Source: CAZCZR01 sp964503455 (GTDB taxonomy: Bacteria > Bacillota > Clostridia > UBA1381). Taken from it: 11,410 bases of DNA. Location: positions 1-11,410 of the forward strand of contig CAZCZR010000056.1 in NCBI GenBank assembly GCA_964503455.1, written 5' to 3'. The position numbers and the translations under genes are program-made. This document shows, piece after piece, positions 5,851-11,410 of the stretch; the first letter of the stretch is position 1; every line of letters begins with the position of its first letter. The notes below the pieces were generated by a model that was not told the DNA's origin, made no database searches, and worked only from the letters and a program-made list of their open reading frames with translations.

Positions 5851-5910
5851 ATATAAGTATGCAAATAATTTGTATAAAATAAATATTATATAATTTGGAG
5901 GTTTATGAAA

Positions 5911-6990
5911 ATGAGCAGAGTTTACAATTTTTCCGCCGGCCCTTCAATGCTTCCTGTAGAGGTGCTTGAAAGAGCGCAGAAGGAAATGCTTGAATACGGC
6001 ACAAGCGGAATGTCCGTCATGGAGATGAGCCATCGTTCAAAGGATTTCGACGACATCATCAAAGAGGCTGAAGCTCTTGTAAGAGAGCTTATGAATGTTC
6101 CGGACAATTACAAGGTATTATTTCTTCAGGGCGGCGGCTCGTCGCAGTTCGCGATGATACCTATGAACATAGGCACGAAGAATAAGAAGGCTGACTATGT
6201 TATCACCGGTCAGTGGGCTAAGAAGGCGGCTGCTGAAGCGGAACGCTACATAAGCGTTAACAAGGTCGCAAGCTCGGCTGACAAGACCTTCTCTTATATA
6301 CCGAAGCTTGATCCTAACTCCTTCTCAAAGGACGCGGACTACTTCTATATCTGCTACAACAACACCATATACGGGACACGCTATACGAAGCTCCCCGAAA
6401 CAAACGCTCCCATTATCGCGGATATATCCTCCTGCGTTATGTCCGAGGTTATTGACGTAAGCAAATTCGGTCTGCTTTTCGCGGGCGCGCAGAAGAATCT
6501 CGGCCCCGCCGGCGTTACGCTTGTTATCGTAAGAGATGACCTTATAGGCGATACTCTTGAGGGAACGCCGACAATGTTCCAGTATGCTATCCATGCAAAG
6601 AACGGATCTTTGTACAATACACCGCCCACATATTCGATATATATCCTAAAGCTGGTGCTTGAATGGGTCAAGGCGCAGGGCGGAGTGGCGGCTCTGCAGA
6701 AGAAGAACGAGGAAAAGGCGGCGCTTCTGTACGGCTTCCTTGACAGCTCCGAGCTTTTCAGCGGCACAGTAGTCCCTGAGGATCGTTCGCTTATGAATAT
6801 ACCGTTCGTTACCGGGAACGAGGAGCTTGACGCCAAGTTTGTCGCGGAGTCAAAGGCAGCGGGTCTTGTAAACCTGAAGGGTCACAGAACAGTCGGCGGC
6901 ATGAGAGCAAGCATTTACAACGCCATGCCTATCGAGGGCGTTCAAAAGCTCGTTGACTTTATGAAGAAATTTGAAGCTGAAAACAAGTAA
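5911..6990 (+). CDS. serC: Phosphoserine aminotransferase
   Basis: This 359-residue cytoplasmic PLP enzyme converts 3-phosphohydroxypyruvate and glutamate to O-phosphoserine and 2-oxoglutarate, the second step of serine synthesis. The N-terminus, YNFSAGPSMLP, is the family signature. Residues 71-80 (FLQGGGSSQF) form part of the cofactor-phosphate site. The PLP-binding lysine is K195 in AGAQKNLGPAG. The C-terminal region (HRTVGGMRASIYNAMP) is also conserved. Length is as expected (E. coli SerC has 362 residues). Two in-frame ATG codons lie at 5905 and 5911. GGAGG (5897-5901) is only 3 nt before the first but 9 nt before the second, so 5911 is the better start and gives the usual short N-terminus. 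The serA gene begins 38 nt downstream, which makes a biosynthetic operon. No phosphoserine phosphatase gene is in the window. Confidence 0.97.
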   Translation: MSRVYNFSAGPSMLPVEVLERAQKEMLEYGTSGMSVMEMSHRSKDFDDIIKEAEALVRELMNVPDNYKVLFLQGGGSSQFAMIPMNIGTKNKKADYVITGQWAKKAAAEAERYISVNKVASSADKTFSYIPKLDPNSFSKDADYFYICYNNTIYGTRYTKLPETNAPIIADISSCVMSEVIDVSKFGLLFAGAQKNLGPAGVTLVIVRDDLIGDTLEGTPTMFQYAIHAKNGSLYNTPPTYSIYILKLVLEWVKAQGGVAALQKKNEEKAALLYGFLDSSELFSGTVVPEDRSLMNIPFVTGNEELDAKFVAESKAAGLVNLKGHRTVGGMRASIYNAMPIEGVQKLVDFMKKFEAENK

Positions 6991-7028
6991 TTCAATAATG
7001 GCATACAGAAAGGTTTTGGGTCATAAAA

Positions 7029-8192
7029 ATGTATAATATTCTTAAGCTTAATAAGATCGCGGACTGCGGTCTTGATAAATTTGATGCAAATAAGTACGCG
7101 ATCACGGATGATGCCGCCGCGGATGCGGACGGCATAATTCTAAGAAGCTTTTCCATGCATGACATGGAGCTTCCGAAGTCGCTGAAAGCCGTTGCGAGAG
7201 CGGGCGCAGGCACAAACAATATTCCTATCGACAAATGCACCGAAAGGGGCATAGTTGTATTCAACACACCCGGCGCCAACGCTAACGCCGTTAAAGAGCT
7301 TGTTCTGGCGGGACTTATAATTGCCGCAAGAAACGTTTCCGAGGGTGTGCAGTGGGCTTCAACGCTGTCAGGCGACGATGTGGCGAAGCAGGTCGAAAAG
7401 GGCAAGTCACAGTTTGTAGGGCATGAGATCAAGGGCAAGACGCTCGGCGTTATAGGTCTGGGCGCAATAGGCGCCATGGTTGCAAATTCCGCTTCACAGC
7501 TGGGCATGAACGTTATCGGCTTTGATCCGTATCTGTCGGTTGACGCGGCATGGAGAATTTCAAACTATGTTGCAAAGGCGAACAGCCTTGAGGAAGTGCT
7601 TTCAAAGGCGGACTTCATCACTATCCACATTCCGTTTATGCCTTCAACAAAGGATTATATAAACGCGGAGCAGTTCGGGCAGATGAAGGACGGCGTTATC
7701 CTGCTTAACTTTGCAAGAGGCGGTCTTGTAAACGCTGAGGCTCTTAAGGCTGCCGTAGCATCCGGCAAGGTGCGCAAGTATGTGGTTGACTTCCCGGATG
7801 AGAGCATGATCGGCGTTGAAAACGTTATCGCAATACCACATCTCGGCGCCTCCACAACGGAGTCGGAGGACAACTGCGCCATGATGGCGGCGGATGAGCT
7901 GAAGCACTACCTTGAAGAAGGCAACATTGTAAACTCGGTCAACTTCCCGAACTGTACGCTTCCCAAGGGATCATCGGGCAGAATATGCATTATGCACCGC
8001 AATGTGCCGAAAATGATAGGCAAATTCACGCAGATTTTTGCCGAGCTTGATATTAATATCTCGGATATGATAAACAAGTCGAAGGGTGATCTTGCGTATA
8101 CGATAATCAACACGGACAGCGACCTGTCGGCAGAGATTGTAAGCACAGTTGAAGCTATCGACGGAGTAATTCATGTAAGACTTATCAAATAA
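7029..8192 (+). CDS. serA: D-3-phosphoglycerate dehydrogenase with ACT domain
   Basis: This 387-residue NAD-dependent enzyme oxidises 3-phosphoglycerate to 3-phosphohydroxypyruvate, the first step of serine synthesis, feeding the SerC encoded just upstream. The Rossmann motif is GLGAIG (143-148), with the NAD-selecting acidic residue D166 in GFDPY. The 2-hydroxyacid dehydrogenase catalytic set is visible: R230 in NFARGG, E258 in DFPDES and H271 in IPHLGAST. Residues about 316-387 form a C-terminal ACT domain, in other SerA enzymes the site of serine feedback control. It is the short form, without the intervening domain of the long type. The E-to-H distance is 13 residues, shorter than the 23 of E. 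coli SerA. The ribosome site is weak: AGAAAGG at 7007-7013 is far from the ATG and only GGG (7018-7020) is well placed, which may mean coupling to serC. Confidence 0.95.
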   Translation: MYNILKLNKIADCGLDKFDANKYAITDDAAADADGIILRSFSMHDMELPKSLKAVARAGAGTNNIPIDKCTERGIVVFNTPGANANAVKELVLAGLIIAARNVSEGVQWASTLSGDDVAKQVEKGKSQFVGHEIKGKTLGVIGLGAIGAMVANSASQLGMNVIGFDPYLSVDAAWRISNYVAKANSLEEVLSKADFITIHIPFMPSTKDYINAEQFGQMKDGVILLNFARGGLVNAEALKAAVASGKVRKYVVDFPDESMIGVENVIAIPHLGASTTESEDNCAMMAADELKHYLEEGNIVNSVNFPNCTLPKGSSGRICIMHRNVPKMIGKFTQIFAELDINISDMINKSKGDLAYTIINTDSDLSAEIVSTVEAIDGVIHVRLIK

Positions 8193-8210
8193 AACCGAAA
8201 AATATGTTTT

Positions 8211-8246
8211 AAAAAGCACAATGTCCGCAAGATGTTGTGCTTTTTT
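8211..8246 (+). terminator. Intrinsic terminator of serC-serA
   Basis: AAAAAGCACAATGTC (8211-8225) pairs with GATGTTGTGCTTTTT (8231-8245) over 15 bp (two G-T pairs) around the 5-nt loop CGCAA. The right arm ends in six T. It lies 18 nt after the serA stop. Confidence 0.9.
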
Positions 8247-8273
8247 AGGCTTGTTTTTGAAATTTTGTTAAAA

Positions 8274-8313
8274 ACCACACAAAAACAGCTTTACAATTTT
8301 ATTTTTGTGTGGT
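8274..8313. promoter_or_regulatory. Perfect 12-bp inverted repeat over the lyase promoter, probable operator
   Basis: ACCACACAAAAA (8274-8285) and TTTTTGTGTGGT (8302-8313) are exact reverse complements separated by 16 bp. The -35 lies between the arms and the right arm ends on the first base of the -10. The dyad is upstream of the predicted transcription start, so it would act as DNA, not RNA. A regulator bound here would be placed to block or reposition RNA polymerase. The regulator's identity is unknown, and the site does not resemble a catabolite (cre) consensus. Confidence 0.6.
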
Positions 8314-8318
8314 ATAAT
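8290..8318 (+). promoter_or_regulatory. Promoter of the rhamnogalacturonan lyase gene, extended -10
   Basis: TTTACA (8290-8295), a 17-bp spacer and a perfect TATAAT (8313-8318) preceded by TGG (extended -10). The predicted start near 8325 leaves a leader of about 70 nt before the ATG at 8394. Confidence 0.85.
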
Positions 8319-8393
8319 GTATATATGTAAAAAGCTTTGCGAGGGTTCGGTAATCATATTTTCAGAATCTATAAAAGAAGGAGAGGGAAACCT

Positions 8394-11345
8394 ATGAAAA
8401 AAACTTTACTAAAGCGCATCACAGCGGCTGCGGCGGTTATGGGTGTGCTGGCAGGTACGATTCCGATAGTGTCCGCGTCGGATATAAACGGCACTAAAGA
8501 TATTCTGTGCAGCGTCGGCGATAACCTTACTGTAGGCACTTATCCTGAGGCTGCGGCCGAGACGGAAAAGCTTATAAACAGCAGACCGGAAATGCTTCGT
8601 CTCACAGATGATGTAGACAGAGGTCTTGTAGCGGTGAAGGCTGACAGCAGCGTATTCGTTTCATGGAAGTGGCTCGGCACAGAGAGCCTTGACGTAAAGT
8701 ATAACTTGTATAAAAACGGCGAGCTTGTCAACAAAGAGCCTATGAGCCTTACAAATTATACCGACAACAATCCGGCTTCCGGGGATAAATATGCCGTAAG
8801 CGCGGTTGTAAACGGCGTTGAGGGCGAAAGGTGCGATGAGGTATCGGTATGGGAGGACGGTTATTTGGAAATACCGTTAAACCGTCCCGAAAAGAGTAAG
8901 ATGGCAAACGGCGAGGACGGCTCCGATTATACTCCGAATGATGTTTCGGTGGCTGATCTCGACGGTGACGGCAAGTATGAGATAGTTCTTAAATGGGACG
9001 GTCTTGTGCGCGATGCCGGCAAGGGAGGCTATACGAACACCTGTATAATCGACGCGTATGAAACAGACGGAACTCAGCTGTGGCGCATAGATATGGGTCC
9101 CAACATCCGTTCGGGTCCTCATGACACACAGTTTATAGTAGCCGATTTCGATAATGACGGCAAGGCTGAAATGGCTGTCCGCACGGCTGACGGCACAGTG
9201 GCGGCTGACGGGACCGTAATAGGCGACAAGGACGCAAAATGGTATGAGCTTAATGACGGCAAGAATTTGCAGGGCCCGCTGTATCTGACGGTATTCAGCG
9301 GCGAGGACGGAACCGTTATCGATACCGTGGATTACTTCCCGCAAAGCACCGGCACATACAAGGACGGAACAGCATGGGATATAAATTCATGGGGCGATGA
9401 CTGGGGCAACAGATCTGAAAGATACTTAGGCGCTCTTGCGTGTCTTGACGGAGAGCATATGTCGTTTATACAGTCCAGAGGCTATTACGGCAGAACGTGC
9501 ATAAGCGCATATCATCTTGAAAACAAGAAGATAGTCACTGACTGGACTTTTGATTCGCATGATTATCCCGCCGCTGACGGTCATGAACCGTATTCGGGAC
9601 AGGGTTACCATAATCTGTCGATCGCGGATGTTGACTATGACGGCAAGGACGAGGTCATCTTCGGCTCCATGAATATTGATCATGACGGTTCGCCCATGTA
9701 TTCTACTGAAATGTATCACGGCGATTCCATGCACGTCGGCGACTTCGTTCCCGACAATCCGGGGCTGGAAGTATACACCTGTCAGGAGTACAGAAACGCT
9801 GATTACGGTTTCTATATGCGTGACGCGAGAACAGGCAATATATTGTACGGCCTTAAGACAGAAACGGACAACGGACGCGCCTGCGTCGCCGATATAGATC
9901 CGGATCATCCGGGCGAGGAGGCATGGTCGGCATACGGTGTGCTTACGGCAGCTGACGGAACCGTGCTTTCAACAAATTATTCCATGCCCGCAAACTTCGC
10001 TATATATTGGGACAGCGATATAGGCAGAGAGATCGAGGACGGCAACGGCGTTTACAAATGGAATGTAAAGAATGAAAATATGGACGTTGTATTCAAGGCT
10101 GTGGGTGCGCACTCGATAAATGCCGCGAAGTCCAATCCGTGCATACAGGCGGATATTTTAGGCGACTGGAGAGAGGAGCTTATATATCCGGCTAATGATA
10201 ACGAGCATCTCAGGATATATACAACGACAGAACCGACTTCATACAGGATTCCGAGTCTTATGAGCGATTGGGAGTACAGAGATGCCATAGGCTGGCAGAA
10301 CGTATGCTATAATCAGACGCCTCACCTCGGATATTACCTCGGCTACGATACAAAGACTGTTCCGGTGCCGATGGTATACTCGCTTGACGAAAACGGCGGC
10401 AAAATATCTAATCCGGATCTTTCCAAAAAGGAGTGGAGCATAGATGAGCTTTACTTCGGAGATACGGTAGAGCTTGTTCCCGATGTTCCGACAGCGTTTG
10501 TAAACGGCGCAAAGAAGAGAGTGGACAATGACAATGCGGAGGTTGTTCCGTATGTGAACAGCGATGACAGAACCATGGTTCCGATCAGATTTATATCGGA
10601 AGCATATGGCGCTGATGTCGATTATGACGATGACACTGCGGAGATAACCATAAGCTGCCTTGGCAAGGATATTGTCATGAAGCCCGGTCATAAGGATTAC
10701 ACGGTAAACGGCGAAACGAAAACTATGGATACGGTAGCGGAGCTGCGCCGGTCAAGAGCGTTTGTTCCGCTTAGAACAATTGCCGAGATGCTTGACAAAA
10801 ATGTAGGCTACTATGACGCGGGTAATGATACGGGACTTGTATACATTTCAAGCCTTGATAAGGCGATGACGGACGAAAATGCGGCGGAGCTTATGGCGGA
10901 GATCTCCTCCACGAGTGTGCCGGAGCCTATTGATATGACAAGATATGCCGAGGATTACGGCAATAAGGAAATGAACAACCGCGTACCCGTTGAGCTGGTA
11001 TCAACATCTGACGAAACAGACGCGGCGGCGTTGCTTGATTACGATCTGAACACATCGTGGACTTGTCCGGCGGGCGGCTCGGTAATCATCGACAGCAGAG
11101 GCTGGGGAACGCCGGGTGTTGTAATAGCTTTCGGCGACGATAAGGTGCATCACTTCCAGATCGAGTATTCGGGAGATCTGTTTACATGGCAGATCGGTCT
11201 TGCCGGACGAACAAGCGACGGCAAGAAAGGAGTATATGAGAAGTACTACTACGGCTGTCCGCTTTATCCGAGGTACGTAAAGTATACCTCGCTTGATGAC
11301 GAGGATACGATCATAAGCGAATTTGTATCTGCGGTAGTCGATTAA
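8394..11345 (+). CDS. Secreted rhamnogalacturonan lyase (PL11) with CuAO-like and C-terminal sandwich domains
   Basis: This 983-residue secreted protein would cleave the rhamnose-galacturonate backbone of rhamnogalacturonan I by beta-elimination. Residues 1-28 are a signal peptide (MKKTLLKR, hydrophobic core, likely cut after VSA). Residues about 69-665 match the YesW/YesX family (PL11): the opening DVDRGLVAVK, SWKWLGT, an eight-bladed-propeller type of sequence and repeated calcium loops, D188LDGDGKYE, D251FDNDGKAE and D412VDYDGKDE. Residues about 698-820 resemble the copper amine oxidase N-terminal-like domain, with paired motifs R726TMVPIRFISEA and R788AFVPLRTIAEM. Residues about 863-983 (LLDYDLNTSWTCP, then PRYVKYTSL) look like a discoidin/F5-8-type sandwich, a possible carbohydrate-binding module. 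No LPXTG or SLH anchor is seen. The ATG at 8394 is preferred because AAGGAGAGGG lies just before it and a signal peptide follows; a TTG at 8337 would add a charged extension ahead of the signal. Whether it acts endo (YesW) or exo (YesX) cannot be told by eye. Confidence 0.92.
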   Translation: MKKTLLKRITAAAAVMGVLAGTIPIVSASDINGTKDILCSVGDNLTVGTYPEAAAETEKLINSRPEMLRLTDDVDRGLVAVKADSSVFVSWKWLGTESLDVKYNLYKNGELVNKEPMSLTNYTDNNPASGDKYAVSAVVNGVEGERCDEVSVWEDGYLEIPLNRPEKSKMANGEDGSDYTPNDVSVADLDGDGKYEIVLKWDGLVRDAGKGGYTNTCIIDAYETDGTQLWRIDMGPNIRSGPHDTQFIVADFDNDGKAEMAVRTADGTVAADGTVIGDKDAKWYELNDGKNLQGPLYLTVFSGEDGTVIDTVDYFPQSTGTYKDGTAWDINSWGDDWGNRSERYLGALACLDGEHMSFIQSRGYYGRTCISAYHLENKKIVTDWTFDSHDYPAADGHEPYSGQGYHNLSIADVDYDGKDEVIFGSMNIDHDGSPMYSTEMYHGDSMHVGDFVPDNPGLEVYTCQEYRNADYGFYMRDARTGNILYGLKTETDNGRACVADIDPDHPGEEAWSAYGVLTAADGTVLSTNYSMPANFAIYWDSDIGREIEDGNGVYKWNVKNENMDVVFKAVGAHSINAAKSNPCIQADILGDWREELIYPANDNEHLRIYTTTEPTSYRIPSLMSDWEYRDAIGWQNVCYNQTPHLGYYLGYDTKTVPVPMVYSLDENGGKISNPDLSKKEWSIDELYFGDTVELVPDVPTAFVNGAKKRVDNDNAEVVPYVNSDDRTMVPIRFISEAYGADVDYDDDTAEITISCLGKDIVMKPGHKDYTVNGETKTMDTVAELRRSRAFVPLRTIAEMLDKNVGYYDAGNDTGLVYISSLDKAMTDENAAELMAEISSTSVPEPIDMTRYAEDYGNKEMNNRVPVELVSTSDETDAAALLDYDLNTSWTCPAGGSVIIDSRGWGTPGVVIAFGDDKVHHFQIEYSGDLFTWQIGLAGRTSDGKKGVYEKYYYGCPLYPRYVKYTSLDDEDTIISEFVSAVVD

Positions 11346-11350
11346 AAACA

Positions 11351-11392
11351 AAAAGGAGCTGTTTAAAAAGTCATTTTTAAACAGCTCCTTTT
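11351..11392. terminator. Strong terminator after the lyase gene, probably bidirectional
   Basis: The arms 11351-11369 and 11374-11392 are a perfect 19-bp inverted repeat (AAAAGGAGCTGTTTAAAAA and its complement) with a 4-nt loop. The plus-strand side ends in TTTT, and the minus-strand side ends in a T-rich tract, so it can serve both directions. It starts 5 nt after the lyase stop. Confidence 0.9.
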
Positions 11393-11410
11393 CAGGGGAT
11401 AGGAAAAAAG

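Noticed and set aside
5905..5910. ATG at 5905 as the serC start
   Set aside because: It is only 3 nt from GGAGG, too close for normal initiation; the ATG at 5911 has a 9-nt spacing and matches the family N-terminus.
5851..5910. T-box or riboswitch before serC
   Set aside because: The leader is only about 54 nt, AT-rich and without the conserved elements or a terminator hairpin needed for such a switch.
6992..7507. Minus-strand ORF of 171 codons opposite serA
   Set aside because: It is the antisense shadow of a well-supported gene, is rich in Ser/Ala/Pro as expected from codon bias, and has no recognisable family.
9426..9908. Minus-strand ORFs of about 150-160 codons opposite the lyase gene (also 8877-9344 and 10239-10691)
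   Set aside because: They are shadows of the PL11 reading frame, with no ribosome site seen and no recognisable domains.

Overview
The window looks like chromosomal DNA of a low-to-moderate GC Gram-positive bacterium, most likely an anaerobic member of the Clostridia (Bacillota) from a gut or similar plant-polymer-degrading community. The reasons are strong AGGAGG-type ribosome binding sites, sigma-A promoters with 17-bp spacers, intrinsic hairpin-plus-T terminators, a lipobox solute-binding protein of the LplA type, a CwlD-like amidase typical of endospore formers, and a secreted pectin lyase carrying a copper-amine-oxidase-like domain. The species assignment is inference.

Layout, left to right. 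(1) 2-598: the C-terminal end of a large secreted protein with InlB/Listeria-Bacteroides-type repeats. (2) 636-930: an imperfect nested inverted repeat, then a minus-strand transcription unit of two proline tRNAs (anticodons CGG then GGG) ending in a perfect 15-bp terminator and read from a minus-strand promoter at about 946-974. (3) 1055-4856: a sugar/oligosaccharide ABC importer unit of two CUT1-type permeases and a lipoprotein binding protein. It has two tandem promoters, structured leader RNA, a possible 23-codon leader ORF whose stop overlaps the first permease start, an internal mRNA hairpin before the binding-protein gene, and a strong terminator. No ATPase is encoded. (4) 4933-5751: a CwlD-like N-acetylmuramoyl-L-alanine amidase preceded by a structured upstream region. 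(5) 5822-8246: serC-serA, the first two steps of the phosphorylated serine pathway, with its own promoter and terminator. (6) 8274-11392: a monocistronic secreted rhamnogalacturonan lyase (PL11 family) with C-terminal accessory domains. Its promoter is embedded in a perfect 12-bp inverted repeat, and the gene ends in a 19-bp terminator stem.

How the genes may work together: the secreted lyase would cut the rhamnogalacturonan-I backbone of pectin outside the cell, and an LplB/YtcP/binding-protein importer is the family expected to take up the oligosaccharides. The truncated upstream protein ends in a module that I recall from extracellular carbohydrate-active proteins. A shared TGTGGTAT motif overlapping the -10 of both the importer and the lyase promoters hints at co-regulation, but this is a hypothesis. 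The serine genes, the amidase and the tRNAs look like ordinary housekeeping or sporulation genes lying between them.

The most notable unexplained items are the importer leader (two promoters, two hairpins, a T-run and a coupled mini-ORF) and the perfect dyad over the lyase promoter. I see no CRISPR array, transposase, integrase or obvious defence system.
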